The notes under the pieces: generated by a model
What the model saw: only the letters and a program-made list of their open reading frames with translations
What the model was told of the DNA's origin: nothing
The model's database searches: none
Shown: piece after piece, positions 1-8,325 of the stretch
Layout: the number at the start of each line of letters is the position of its first letter
How positions within the stretch are numbered: the first letter of the stretch is position 1
Assembly (NCBI GenBank): GCA_964505785.1
Contig: CAZDJZ010000004.1
Span: 102,546-166,545 of the forward strand
Source: CAYRTV01 sp964505785
GTDB taxonomy: Bacteria; Acidobacteriota; Aminicenantia; Aminicenantales; Aminicenantaceae
Length of the DNA: 64,000 nucleotides
Reading direction: 5' to 3'
Made by a program: the position numbers and the translations under genes

Positions 1-111
1 TACTTCTTGCACTTTACTGTTCTTCATATTTATACTATGCATCACATAGCTTGTCAAGGAAAAAAAACAGACCCGGTTAATACGTTGAGATATAAATGAA
101 AGCGCCGGCTA

Positions 112-141
112 TTGACCTGGGAAAGGATTTCCACATAGAAT
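112..141 (+). promoter_or_regulatory. Candidate sigma-70 promoter for the metallo-hydrolase gene
   Basis: TTGACC (112-117) and TAGAAT (136-141), 18 nt apart, each differ from consensus at one base. The predicted start is about 25 nt before the ATG at 175, which has a GGGGG ribosome-binding stretch in front of it. Bases 1-111 show no gene. Confidence 0.5.
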
Positions 142-174
142 CAATCATGTATATATCATTTTGGGGGTATAAAA

Positions 175-984
175 ATGAGTAAACCTAAGAACATTTCAGG
201 CCTATTGATTCTTGTGCTTTGTTTGGCGGTCTGCATCGCAGGTGTTTTCAATGCTGACGCATCTCAGGAATCAGCTGATGCGGTCAAAATCACTATTTTC
301 TACGACAATTATGTTCACACCGAAGGCACCAAAGCTGACTGGGGGTTTTCCTGTCTGATAGAGGGAACGGAAAAAATCATCCTTTTTGATGCCGGAACCC
401 AGCCTGATATCCTCTGGCATAATATCGAGACACTAAGAGTGGATATATCCCAGGTCGACATGATCGTTATCTCGCACAATCATGGGGACCACATCGGGGG
501 TTTGCCATCGGTTCTGGAAAAACTCCCTCCTCTGGTTCCAGTATATGCCCCCTCTTCGTATATGGGCGAAACGGTTGAGTCCAAAGCAGACCAGGTCATA
601 CGGCAGCTGGAACCGGCTGAAATCTGCAAGGATGTTTATCTGACCGGCGAAATGGGAGATGCCATCAAAGAGCAGGCATTAATCCTGGAGGGGGAACAGG
701 AAACCGTTCTCATCACCGGCTGTGCTCATCCCGGAATTGTTTCCATCATTGAACAAGCGAAATCCGTGGTTAATAAAAACATTGATTTCGCCTTTGGGGG
801 TTTTCATCTTATGTCCACGCCGGAAAATCAAGTAAACAGCATCATTGAACAATTCAAACAGCTGGGTATAATACGCTGCGGAGCCACCCACTGCACCGGG
901 CCGAAAGCGATTGATATGTTCAAGGATGCATATGAAGGCAATTACGTCCCTATGGGCGTCGGCCGGATCATCACAATAAAATAA
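175..984 (+). CDS. Exported metallo-beta-lactamase-fold hydrolase (COG1237-like)
   Basis: The protein has 269 residues. Residues 1-30 form an N-terminal signal peptide or anchor with the hydrophobic stretch LLILVLCLAVCIAG. The zinc motif HNHGDH lies at residues 101-106, with further likely ligands in TGCAHPGI (His185) and GGFHL (His211). The GCAHPGI and GGFHL pair is characteristic of the COG1237 branch of the metallo-beta-lactamase superfamily, often annotated as a dihydropterin ribofuranosyl-aminobenzene phosphate synthase type. The real substrate of most members is unknown and I do not assign one. The leader suggests it acts outside the cytoplasm, which argues against a cytoplasmic pterin role. 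The small membrane gene at 995 follows after 10 nt and is probably co-transcribed. Confidence 0.85.
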   Translation: MSKPKNISGLLILVLCLAVCIAGVFNADASQESADAVKITIFYDNYVHTEGTKADWGFSCLIEGTEKIILFDAGTQPDILWHNIETLRVDISQVDMIVISHNHGDHIGGLPSVLEKLPPLVPVYAPSSYMGETVESKADQVIRQLEPAEICKDVYLTGEMGDAIKEQALILEGEQETVLITGCAHPGIVSIIEQAKSVVNKNIDFAFGGFHLMSTPENQVNSIIEQFKQLGIIRCGATHCTGPKAIDMFKDAYEGNYVPMGVGRIITIK

Positions 985-994
985 GGACATCACA

Positions 995-1405
995 ATGAAA
1001 AACAGAATGAATGCATTGCTGCTGATTGGAATTATCGGTATGGCTGTCATCGGATCCCATTTCGGGGTTACTTACGGACGTGCTGTATGGGGAAATAAAG
1101 ATATCTGGTGGACACCTATGTCCCTGGCCCTGCCGCTGGAAGACACCTCGCATGATTTTCGCCTCTTTCTCGGTGGCGAACCGCTCCTGGAGCATGTGGA
1201 ACGTGGTACGCTGACCGTCCTGGATGCAAACGGTCAGCCTTATCAAGTTTCATCTGAGGATATTCGCGTGCGGCTGAATAATTGGCCTGAAGTTAAAGCC
1301 GATTTCCTCCATTCCGCCGTCTTTTCCGGCATCCTGCTGGGCATCTCCCTGACGTGCCTTATTCTCGGGTTGACGGAATTCATCCGCAGCCGGAAGCAGG
1401 CTTAA
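995..1405 (+). CDS. Small two-helix membrane protein of unknown function
   Basis: The protein has 136 residues and matches no family I recognise. It has one hydrophobic segment at residues 8-22 and another at about residues 108-127. Between them is a polar domain of about 85 residues with an acidic, beta-rich look (LTVLDANGQPYQV). Both ends therefore sit in the membrane, with a soluble loop that is probably periplasmic. It follows the metallo-hydrolase by 10 nt, consistent with a two-gene operon. It ends 3 nt before the stop codon of the converging gene at 1409. Confidence 0.7.
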   Translation: MKNRMNALLLIGIIGMAVIGSHFGVTYGRAVWGNKDIWWTPMSLALPLEDTSHDFRLFLGGEPLLEHVERGTLTVLDANGQPYQVSSEDIRVRLNNWPEVKADFLHSAVFSGILLGISLTCLILGLTEFIRSRKQA

Positions 1406-1408
1406 GAA

Positions 1409-3097
1409 TCACCAGCTGGAGCCTCCGCCGCCACCTCCCCCTCCACCTGAAAAACCGCCGGAAGACCCGGACGAAAAACCGGAACTGGAACTGGTGGGCG
1501 TTGCGGCTGAGCGAAATGAGCTGAAGGACTGGTTGAGACTACGGGTGAGCAGCACACTGCTGAAAACACCAGTGCGATAAGTCCGGTTCCACGACGGCTG
1601 CTCCATTTTTATATCAGAAAAGCGCTTGGCCCAAATCTTCTCCACGCCGAAGGCAATGGCGTAAGGCAGGAGTTTTTCAAACATCATCTGCTTGTCAGCC
1701 TGAAATTTCAACTGCTCCTTCTGGCTAACCAGGAAATTTTTCAGAGATTGGGCCAGGCTGGCGGCTTCCGCCCCTTTCACTGTTTTTTTCGGCATGTTGC
1801 GTCCGAAAATCAAACCGGAGATCAGCAGAAGAATATTAAAGGTAAACAGCCCGGCAAAGGAGAGAACCGTATACCGTGTCCGGATTTTATTGGGATTATC
1901 CGGAAAGAAGCCTTCCTCCACAACCTGCTCATAGATCTGTTTCTCCGCGTTTTTGGCGGGAATAACCAGCTTTGCTTTCTTAAGCCGGCTCTCATCCCCG
2001 TCTTCAAAAAATCCCTCCAGCAGTGTCCGCTCGAACGGCTGCAGCCCCTTATCATCCTCATAATCCTTGTTTTTGATCAAGGTAAAATCATGTTTCTTTT
2101 CTTCTGAAATAACCAGATATCCCCGCTGGGCTAAATGAACAATAGTTGAGGTCAGTTCTTTTAAGCTTACTTTTTCATCAATGACCGTTCCTGTCTCCGC
2201 CGGAGTCAGTTCACGTCCTTTTTCAGACTTCGGCGGTTCAAACCAAGCGCTGATTGGTTCAAATACTTTGGGATCCCGGCCTTTTTTAAACCATTTAATC
2301 ACAATCCAAACCGGCAGGACCAGATACCAGAAGAAACCGGCAATAATGAACCCTATGATGACCATTCTCCCGGGTAAGGTATCAATAAAATCCTTCATTT
2401 CTTCAGGCGGAAGATATCCTACTATGTCCGGCGGAATCTCTACAGCCATAGTCAATCCTTGGTAAGCTGAAAGCCGGTCAGCAGCCGCAGCGGTCAACGT
2501 CCGGCCGTCCGTCTGGAAGCGGACATTTTGCTCCCGGCTTCCTCTTTCTCCTGTAAAACCGGTATATTTGATTTCACTTAAATCAACAGCCGCAGGAAAG
2601 GAAACAACAGCTTCAGCTCTCTCAATGGGAACCGACCATTCATTTCCGGTCACATTCCAATACAACTCATCATGATTGGAAAAATACGTAAGGGCTCCGC
2701 TCACCCGGTAATGGATTTTATATGTCCGCTGCCCGGTAACATACCGATCCGCATCACCTATTCTTACTGTAAATTGTCTTTTCGCGGACTCATTGCGAAA
2801 CGTTAAGGATTCCCCGTTTTCTCCCGTGACAGAAAGCAGTTCAAAGCCGAGAATAAATTCTTTTCCTTCCCGGTTGAATTTGGATTTTGGAATTTCCCGG
2901 ATAATCCCATGTCGCTGCTGATCCCCAAAATCATATAGAATGGTTTCTGCCACATCGATAGTCCCGTCCTGGTTGACGGTGATCCGGCTGGTAAAATCCT
3001 GAATGCGTTCACCTTGAGCCCAGCCGTTTACAGCCAGGACCAGAATCGCGGTTAAAATGATCCAGCTTAGCTTGAATTTGCATCTGATACATCTCAT
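1409..3097 (-). CDS. DUF2207 family membrane protein with glycine-rich tail
   Basis: The protein has 562 residues. A signal peptide (residues 1-27, ending NGWAQ) precedes an extracytoplasmic beta-rich domain that opens with QDFTSRITVNQDGTIDVAE, the usual start of DUF2207. A strong membrane helix follows at about 243-268 (VIIGFIIAGFFWYLVLPVW), then a cytoplasmic domain with the segment LTPAETGTVIDEKVSLKE and a second hydrophobic stretch near 410-430. The C-terminus is a Ser/Gly tract ending in a run of glycines and SSW, also common in this family. The function of DUF2207 proteins is not established. The gene is divergent from the oxidoreductase at 3311, across a 213-nt gap with promoter-like sequences for both. 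Confidence 0.85.
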   Translation of the reverse strand: MRCIRCKFKLSWIILTAILVLAVNGWAQGERIQDFTSRITVNQDGTIDVAETILYDFGDQQRHGIIREIPKSKFNREGKEFILGFELLSVTGENGESLTFRNESAKRQFTVRIGDADRYVTGQRTYKIHYRVSGALTYFSNHDELYWNVTGNEWSVPIERAEAVVSFPAAVDLSEIKYTGFTGERGSREQNVRFQTDGRTLTAAAADRLSAYQGLTMAVEIPPDIVGYLPPEEMKDFIDTLPGRMVIIGFIIAGFFWYLVLPVWIVIKWFKKGRDPKVFEPISAWFEPPKSEKGRELTPAETGTVIDEKVSLKELTSTIVHLAQRGYLVISEEKKHDFTLIKNKDYEDDKGLQPFERTLLEGFFEDGDESRLKKAKLVIPAKNAEKQIYEQVVEEGFFPDNPNKIRTRYTVLSFAGLFTFNILLLISGLIFGRNMPKKTVKGAEAASLAQSLKNFLVSQKEQLKFQADKQMMFEKLLPYAIAFGVEKIWAKRFSDIKMEQPSWNRTYRTGVFSSVLLTRSLNQSFSSFRSAATPTSSSSGFSSGSSGGFSGGGGGGGGGSSW

Positions 3098-3120
3098 GGC
3101 CTTCTTTCCTTTATCCCGAC

Positions 3121-3150
3121 AATATATCCTTTTTTCACCAGAAAAGTAAA
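3121..3150 (-). promoter_or_regulatory. Candidate sigma-70 promoter for the DUF2207 gene
   Basis: On the minus strand, TTTACT (3150-3145) is followed after 18 nt by TATATT (3126-3121). The predicted start is about 17 nt upstream of the ATG at 3097. The match is moderate: 4/6 and 5/6. Confidence 0.4.
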
Positions 3151-3158
3151 TATGCGCC

Positions 3159-3187
3159 TGGACATAATTTATCTCTTTTTCTATAAT
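3159..3187 (+). promoter_or_regulatory. Candidate strong sigma-70 promoter for the CoA-disulfide reductase gene
   Basis: TGGACA (3159-3164), a 17-nt spacer and a perfect TATAAT (3182-3187) form a near-consensus promoter. It predicts a 5' leader of about 117 nt ending in AGGAGG (3300-3305), 5 nt before the ATG at 3311. I see no riboswitch-like structure in that leader. Confidence 0.6.
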
Positions 3188-3310
3188 AGACAGCCTTTTT
3201 TCTCTATCCAGCCTGCTTCACAGGTTCCGGATCGACACAGACATGTCATTGCGTGCCTCAGCCGGCACATCATGCTCTTGTCCAGTCAAGATTATACTTA
3301 GGAGGAAACA

Positions 3311-5008
3311 ATGTCCAACAGCCCACGAATTGTAATCGTCGGCGGAGTAGCCGGCGGTGCTTCAGCTGCAGCCCGCGCCCGCAGGTTATCGGAAGATGCG
3401 GAAATCATCCTGTTTGAGCGCGGTGATCATACATCTTTTGCCAACTGCGGACTTCCCTATCATATCGGCGGCACCATCGCAGACCGGAATGATCTACTTG
3501 TTCAAACCAAAGCCGGGATGGAAGAACGCTTCAATATTCACATTCATACGCGTACCGAAGTCCGGCATATAGACCGCGAGCATAAACAAGTGACTGTCCA
3601 TAACCTGGATTCGGATCAATCCCGAACCGTTGCTTATGATAAACTAATTTTAAGCCCCGGCGCTGAACCGGTCCGCATTCCCATTCCCGGTATCCAGGAC
3701 TCCCGGGTGCACACTCTGCGAAATTTGGCCGATATGGATGCCATTATTGAGCGGCTGGGAGATGAGCAGGTCAAACACGCCGTAGTTGTCGGCGGAGGAT
3801 ATATCGGTTTGGAAATGGCCGAAGCCCTGCGGCACAATGCCGTAGATGTGACTCTGGTTGAGCTTGCTGATCAGGTTTTCTTGGCGGCAGACCGGGAAAT
3901 GGTCACACCCGTCCATCAAGAAATCCGCAAACATGGTGTAGACCTGCGGCTGGAAACATCCATTCAAGGCTTCCGGGATCGAAACGGGCGGCTCGAAGCA
4001 GAAGTCAGCACCGGCAACCGAATACCCTGCGATCTGGCCCTCTTGGCCATTGGTGTGCGGCCGGAATCCGACCTGGCAGCTGATGCCGGGCTTGAAACCG
4101 GAAAGCTCGGCGGAATTTCTGTCAATGAACACATGCAGACCAGTGATCCTGCCATTTATGCCGTAGGGGACGCCGTCGAAGTACGGCATCTTATCAGCGA
4201 AGACAGTGCGCTTATTCCCCTGGCCGGACCGGCCAACCGTCAGGGACGGATTGCCGCCGATCATATTATGGGACGTGTCGCGGAATATAAAGATACCCAA
4301 GGTACAGCCATATGCAAAATTTTTGATTTATCAGCGGCTGTCACCGGACTGAACGAACGCCAGCTTAAACAATCCGGCTGGGAATATGAAAAAATATACA
4401 CCCATCCTTCCGACCACGCCGGCTACTATCCCGGATCGGAACTAATCAGCATGAAGCTTTTGTTTTGTCCTGATTCCGGAAAAATTTACGGTGCCCAGGC
4501 CGTCGGTGCCGCAGGTGTGGATAAACGGATCGATGTTCTGGCCACTGCCATCCGCGCCGGAATGACCATTAAGGATCTGGAACACCTTGAACTCTGTTAC
4601 GCGCCGCCCTACGGATCCGCTAAAGATCCAGTTAATTATATCGGCTTTGTGGCGCATAATGTCATCAGGGGCGACATGAAAATATGCCACGCCGAAGACA
4701 TAGTGGAACCGGACGCCGGCCGGCTGTTGCTGGATGTGCGCACACCGGAAGAAGCTACTGAGGGAACAATCCCGGATTCTGTGAATATTCCTATTGATGA
4801 CCTTCGCTCCCGGCTGCCCGAGATTCCGCGGGATAAAGAAATTTTGGTTTTCTGTGCGGTCGGAATCAGAGGTTATCTGGCGGTCCGCATCCTTGAACAG
4901 CATGGATTTTCAGCCCGCAATTTAAGCGGAGGATACACCACGTACAGGTCTTTTTTTCCGGAGCCGCCGCAAGCAAAGCCCCGCAAAGAAATATCATCTA
5001 AAATCTGA
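3311..5008 (+). CDS. CoA-disulfide reductase / NADH-dependent flavoprotein with C-terminal rhodanese domain
   Basis: The protein has 565 residues. An N-terminal FAD dinucleotide fold (IVIVGGVAGGASAAARARR) is followed by the active-site motif SFANCGLPYHIGG with Cys46. A second NAD(P)H fold, VVVGGGYIGLEMAE, lies near residue 158, and the FAD-binding motif YAVGDAVEV near 284. Residues 460-550 are a rhodanese domain with LLLDVRTPEEA and the loop CAVGIRG (Cys515). This is the CoADR-rhodanese fusion architecture, in which one Cys in each half is catalytic; members reduce CoA disulfide, polysulfide or persulfides using NADH. It acts in the cytoplasm in redox or sulfur metabolism. It stands alone with its own promoter. 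Which substrate is used cannot be told from sequence. Confidence 0.9.
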   Translation: MSNSPRIVIVGGVAGGASAAARARRLSEDAEIILFERGDHTSFANCGLPYHIGGTIADRNDLLVQTKAGMEERFNIHIHTRTEVRHIDREHKQVTVHNLDSDQSRTVAYDKLILSPGAEPVRIPIPGIQDSRVHTLRNLADMDAIIERLGDEQVKHAVVVGGGYIGLEMAEALRHNAVDVTLVELADQVFLAADREMVTPVHQEIRKHGVDLRLETSIQGFRDRNGRLEAEVSTGNRIPCDLALLAIGVRPESDLAADAGLETGKLGGISVNEHMQTSDPAIYAVGDAVEVRHLISEDSALIPLAGPANRQGRIAADHIMGRVAEYKDTQGTAICKIFDLSAAVTGLNERQLKQSGWEYEKIYTHPSDHAGYYPGSELISMKLLFCPDSGKIYGAQAVGAAGVDKRIDVLATAIRAGMTIKDLEHLELCYAPPYGSAKDPVNYIGFVAHNVIRGDMKICHAEDIVEPDAGRLLLDVRTPEEATEGTIPDSVNIPIDDLRSRLPEIPRDKEILVFCAVGIRGYLAVRILEQHGFSARNLSGGYTTYRSFFPEPPQAKPRKEISSKI

Positions 5009-5034
5009 ACTATTACTTAGAAATGACTCCCCAG

Positions 5035-5065
5035 AGTCATCCTGAGCAAAGCTAAGGATCTCATT
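5035..5065. repeat. REP-like palindrome (TCATCCTGAG...AAGGATC family)
   Basis: One intergenic copy: GTCATCCTGAGCAAAGCTAAGGATCTCA. It sits between two convergent genes and could form a hairpin. It is preceded by an AAATGACTC block that also precedes the copies near 6910 and 59175. Confidence 0.6.
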
Positions 5066-5095
5066 CTGCCGCGTATTCAGGATAAGTATTTTTTC

Positions 5096-6799
5096 TTATT
5101 TTGTCTCTCTAACGCAGCGAAAGCCCTGGATCGGGTTGCGGTTTTCCGGTGAGCTGGAATTGCGGTTGGCTGCACGATGATAATAAGCGCTGTCCACCCA
5201 GCCGCCGCCTCTAAGAATCCGGCTGGAACCGGTGTCCGGACCCTTTGGATTCATTTCAGGAGAAGCCGCATAATATTCACTGCCGCTGTACCAGTCATAA
5301 CACCACTCCCAGACATTGCCGGTCATACCCCGAACACCATAAGGAGATACGTTTTTATCATAAAACCGCAGGGGCGTGATGCCGGGTTCAAACCGATCGC
5401 CGCTGTGCTCAAAATTGGCATAGCTGCCGTCAATCGATTGTCCCCAGGGAAACCGGCGGTTGTCTTTGCCGCGGGCGGCTTTTTCCCATTCCGCTTCTGT
5501 CGGAAGACAATATGTGAAACCGGTTTCTTCTGAAAGCCAGCTGCAATAAGCCATGGCTTCAAACCAGCTGACACCGACGACTGGAAAATTGTCATTGCCG
5601 GATAAGCCGCCTCCATGATAGCAGTCATCCTTCCAAAACCGCGGTTCGCGTCCGTATTCACCAAATCCTCCGGCCGACCAAAACCTGGGAGCAGCGTAAC
5701 CACCCGCCTCAATAAAATGACGGTATTGCCGGTTGCTGACCTTATCTTTAGCCATATAATAGGTGTCCAGGTAAACAGTATGAACAGGGACTTCATCCCC
5801 GTCTCCTTCATGAAAATGATCACCCATTTCAAATGCCCCAGCCGGAATCAGCACATGATCTCCTAACAAGTCTTCCATTTTTTGATGATCATTCTTTTGG
5901 GTATCCGGTTCCCGAACCCAGCGGAATCCGGTGGTAAAGCTTTTAGTGTGGGCGCCCTTTTTATGACGCCCGGCCACCCGCTGGTAATAGGCGCTGTCAA
6001 TATAACCGGCTGACCGCAGCACCCGGCTTGATCCTTCCGGCGGGCCCTGGGGATTATGCATTGGGGAATATTCATAATAGTCTGCATCGTACCAGTCCAA
6101 ACACCATTCCGAGGTCAATCCGCACATATCATAAGCCCCGTAAGGAGAGGCGTTGCTTTTGGTTTCAAATCCATTGCGAGGAGTTCCATCATAGAAACCC
6201 ACCGGGGTTAGCTGCATGGTGCCGCGCGCATTTCCCCAGTCATAATTCGTCCGGCTCTTGTCGATCTCATTGCCCCAGGAATATCTCCTTTTTTCTGTGC
6301 CGCGGGCTGCTTTTTCCCATTCCGCCTCAGTCGGCAAGCGGTAGGTATGGCCGGTCACTTCGGTCAACCAGCTGCAGTAGGCCGCAGCTTCATACCAGCT
6401 GATTCCGGCAACCGGATAATTCCCGGTTCCGGGAAGACCACCTCCAAAATACTCGACACTCATCCAATGGGCGGGAACGGGACCGAAATTGCCGAAACCG
6501 CCGGCAGTCCAATAACGGGCGGAATTATATCCGCCGGCTTGAATAAAGCGCTTGAATTCCCCATTGGTCACCTTATATTTCCCAATATAGTAATCATCCA
6601 GATAAACCTGGTGGACCGGAATTTCGTCAGAATGACCTTCGTTAAAAAGATCACCCATTTCAAATTCTCCAGCCTCAACAAAGACATATTCTCCATATCC
6701 GTCATTTAAATTTGTACCCTGCTGCCCTGACCCCAATAGAATCAGAACCGGGAATACAAGACTTAACAGCAACAAAGCCTGATGCTTTTTTATGACCAT
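5096..6799 (-). CDS. Secreted protein with two tandem formylglycine-generating-enzyme-like (SUMF1/FGE) domains
   Basis: The protein has 567 residues. A signal peptide (hydrophobic residues 8-24) precedes two copies of the FGE-sulfatase fold, about 40-295 and 315-565. Each copy has FEMGD near its start, then VYLDDYYIGKYKVTNGEF or an equivalent, GDDEVP/HSDEIPVH, RLPTEAEWEKAARG (CLPTEAEWEKAARG in the second) and GFR-VRE at the end. The domains are clearly internal duplicates. The position where true FGE carries its catalytic C-terminal cysteines (after RGGSW) reads SAGYIDSAYYQR and GGGWVDSAYYHR, so no Cys is present. It is therefore unlikely to make formylglycine and may be a binding or structural relative. 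Start ATG 6799 has AAGGAG in front of it. Confidence 0.85.
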   Translation of the reverse strand: MVIKKHQALLLLSLVFPVLILLGSGQQGTNLNDGYGEYVFVEAGEFEMGDLFNEGHSDEIPVHQVYLDDYYIGKYKVTNGEFKRFIQAGGYNSARYWTAGGFGNFGPVPAHWMSVEYFGGGLPGTGNYPVAGISWYEAAAYCSWLTEVTGHTYRLPTEAEWEKAARGTEKRRYSWGNEIDKSRTNYDWGNARGTMQLTPVGFYDGTPRNGFETKSNASPYGAYDMCGLTSEWCLDWYDADYYEYSPMHNPQGPPEGSSRVLRSAGYIDSAYYQRVAGRHKKGAHTKSFTTGFRWVREPDTQKNDHQKMEDLLGDHVLIPAGAFEMGDHFHEGDGDEVPVHTVYLDTYYMAKDKVSNRQYRHFIEAGGYAAPRFWSAGGFGEYGREPRFWKDDCYHGGGLSGNDNFPVVGVSWFEAMAYCSWLSEETGFTYCLPTEAEWEKAARGKDNRRFPWGQSIDGSYANFEHSGDRFEPGITPLRFYDKNVSPYGVRGMTGNVWEWCYDWYSGSEYYAASPEMNPKGPDTGSSRILRGGGWVDSAYYHRAANRNSSSPENRNPIQGFRCVRETK

Positions 6800-6853
6800 A
6801 TCTTTCTCCTTACCCGCACTATTGTATGCTGTTCCAGCCGGCTTGTCAGCATA

Positions 6854-6892
6854 TTTCAGGATGGCTCTCTTTCTTTACTCTTTACTCTTTAC
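6854..6892 (+). repeat. Heptad-repeat family, copy 1
   Basis: TTTCAGGATGGCTCTC is followed by CTTTACTCTTTACTCTTTAC. The same head and TTTACTC repeats recur at 40216-40268 (inverted) and 44277-44321. Confidence 0.55.
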
Positions 6893-6923
6893 ATGGCTGA
6901 ACTATAATTCAAAAATGACTCCC

Positions 6924-7078
6924 TTGTCATCCTGATGCCTGCGAAGCAGGCCATGAGGATTTTAAGCTGATTCGACCCGAATGAGGCGTGACCGTATTCT
7001 CGTGCAAATGCCGTCTAAGATTCCCGTCGCATTGCTCCGGGAATGACATAGAAGCTGCTTTCGCAGGCCTAAGGATGA
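6924..7078. repeat. Cluster of REP-like palindromes
   Basis: The first unit (6924-6962) is TCATCCTGATGCCTGCGAAG, then CAGGCCATGAGGAT; its centre GCCTGC-GAA-GCAGGC is self-complementary. A second, degraded unit (7008-7078) contains GGGAATGACAT and GCAGGCCTAAGGATGACA. The 373-nt gap between 6800 and 7172 holds these repeats plus the promoter at 7112-7140. Confidence 0.55.
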
Positions 7079-7111
7079 CAGCTGCACTGTCAGATTTGAA
7101 TTATATGATGA

Positions 7112-7140
7112 TTTACAACACTGTTTCAAATGACTATAGT
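7112..7140 (+). promoter_or_regulatory. Candidate sigma-70 promoter for the TPR lipoprotein gene
   Basis: TTTACA (7112-7117), a 17-nt spacer and TATAGT (7135-7140); each hexamer has a single mismatch. The start is predicted near 7147, followed by GGAGG (7161-7165) and the ATG at 7173. Confidence 0.65.
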
Positions 7141-7172
7141 ACAAATATCAGAATCATCTTGGAGGCTGCACA

Positions 7173-8129
7173 ATGAATAAAACTTTGATATTAATAAGCG
7201 CGTTGGCTCTGCTCTTATCCGCCTGCGGCGGCGGGGACATCGGCAAGGAATCGGGGGAAGGAAAATCGGCCGAGCTTCACGAAGGGGCTGAAGCTGTTTC
7301 CCTTTTGGGGGAGACCCTCTATTCTCCCAAACCGTCCGCGGCCGCTTTGGAACAATACCAGGAAGCAAAAGCCGGATACGAGCAAAACCCGGATGATGCG
7401 GATGCAATTATCTGGTACGGACGGCGGGCAGCTTACTTGGGGCAATACCGGGAAGCGATCGACATTTTCACCGAAGGCATCAATAAATTTCCGGAAGACG
7501 CCCGGTTTTTCCGCCATCGCGGACACCGCTATATATCCGTCCGTGAATTTGACAATGCAGTCCGGGATCTGGAAAAAGCCGGCGAACTGATCGAAGGAAC
7601 CGAAGATAAAGTGGAGCCGGACGGCATGCCCAACGCCCAAAATATTCCTCTCAGCACCCTTCACACCAACATCTGGTATCATCTGGGGCTGGCTTATTAT
7701 CTGCAGCATGAATTTGATAAGGCCGTCCCGGTTTACCAAAAGGGAATCGCGGCCTGCCGCAATGATGATATGCTGACAGCGTTTACTCATTGGGCCTATA
7801 AGACATACCGCCGGCTGGGTCAGGAAGAAGCGGCGGCTGAAGTTGTAAAACCGATCAGCGCGGATATGGAAATCATCGAAAATCAGGCCTATCACCAGCT
7901 ATGCATGCTGTATAAGGGAGAGCGGACCGTCGATGAATTGTACGGTCCCGGTGATACCGGCACGCCGTCTAATGACGCTTTGGCCTATGGTATCGGTAGC
8001 TGGTATTTATATAACGGAAATTCCGGGAAGGCGGAAGCCGTTTTCAGGTCCATCCTCGATGGCGGGAACTGGGCTTCATTCGGATACATTGCTGCAGAGG
8101 CCGAGCTGGCCGCCGGCCTTAAGGAGTAG
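7173..8129 (+). CDS. TPR-repeat lipoprotein, probably truncated by an in-frame stop
   Basis: The protein has 318 residues. The lipobox LLLSACGGG (Cys18) predicts a lipid-anchored envelope protein. From about residue 65, TPR-like helices appear, such as AIIWYGRRAAYLGQYREAID, then RFFRHRGHRYISVREFDNAV and TNIWYHLGLAYYLQHEFDKA. Such repeats usually mediate protein contacts. Start: GGAGG 7 nt before the ATG, with a strong promoter upstream. The stop is TAG at 8127-8129, but the same frame stays open for 36 more codons to TAA at 8238-8240. That extension reads as normal protein (GALAVIEEEQKEIDLYRKY), so the TAG looks like a nonsense mutation or sequence error in a gene that once encoded about 355 residues. 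Confidence 0.85.
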   Translation: MNKTLILISALALLLSACGGGDIGKESGEGKSAELHEGAEAVSLLGETLYSPKPSAAALEQYQEAKAGYEQNPDDADAIIWYGRRAAYLGQYREAIDIFTEGINKFPEDARFFRHRGHRYISVREFDNAVRDLEKAGELIEGTEDKVEPDGMPNAQNIPLSTLHTNIWYHLGLAYYLQHEFDKAVPVYQKGIAACRNDDMLTAFTHWAYKTYRRLGQEEAAAEVVKPISADMEIIENQAYHQLCMLYKGERTVDELYGPGDTGTPSNDALAYGIGSWYLYNGNSGKAEAVFRSILDGGNWASFGYIAAEAELAAGLKE

Positions 8130-8240
8130 ACCCAGGGTGCCCTGGCAGTCATCGAAGAAGAGCAAAAGGAAATCGATCTTTACCGCAAATATAACCAATG
8201 GTATGGATCCGTGTTTTACGTCATGCGGAAAGCACAATAA
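8130..8240 (+). pseudogene. Detached C-terminal tail of the TPR lipoprotein
   Basis: These 36 codons are in the same frame as the upstream gene and directly follow its TAG. They encode a helical segment and end in TAA. There is no start codon or ribosome-binding site of their own, so they are best read as the lost end of the TPR protein. Confidence 0.55.
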
Positions 8241-8244
8241 CCGC

Positions 8245-8273
8245 TTGTCTTCATTATAGTTAACTGATATCAT
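8245..8273 (+). promoter_or_regulatory. Weak candidate sigma-70 promoter for the nucleotidyltransferase-like gene
   Basis: TTGTCT (8245-8250), a 17-nt spacer and TATCAT (8268-8273). The predicted start is close to 8280, which is also a GTG codon of the possible longer form of the next gene. Confidence 0.35.
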
Positions 8274-8325
8274 TTTTAGGTGGACAAAAAAAATATCCTG
8301 GACAAAATCAAAGAAACAGCTCCTT

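Noticed and set aside
679..1246. Minus-strand open frames opposite the metallo-hydrolase and small membrane gene
   Set aside because: They are mirror frames of clear plus-strand genes with good promoters and ribosome-binding sites.
3194..3310. Riboswitch in the long leader of the CoA-disulfide reductase
   Set aside because: No conserved aptamer pattern or terminator-like alternative stems are visible.
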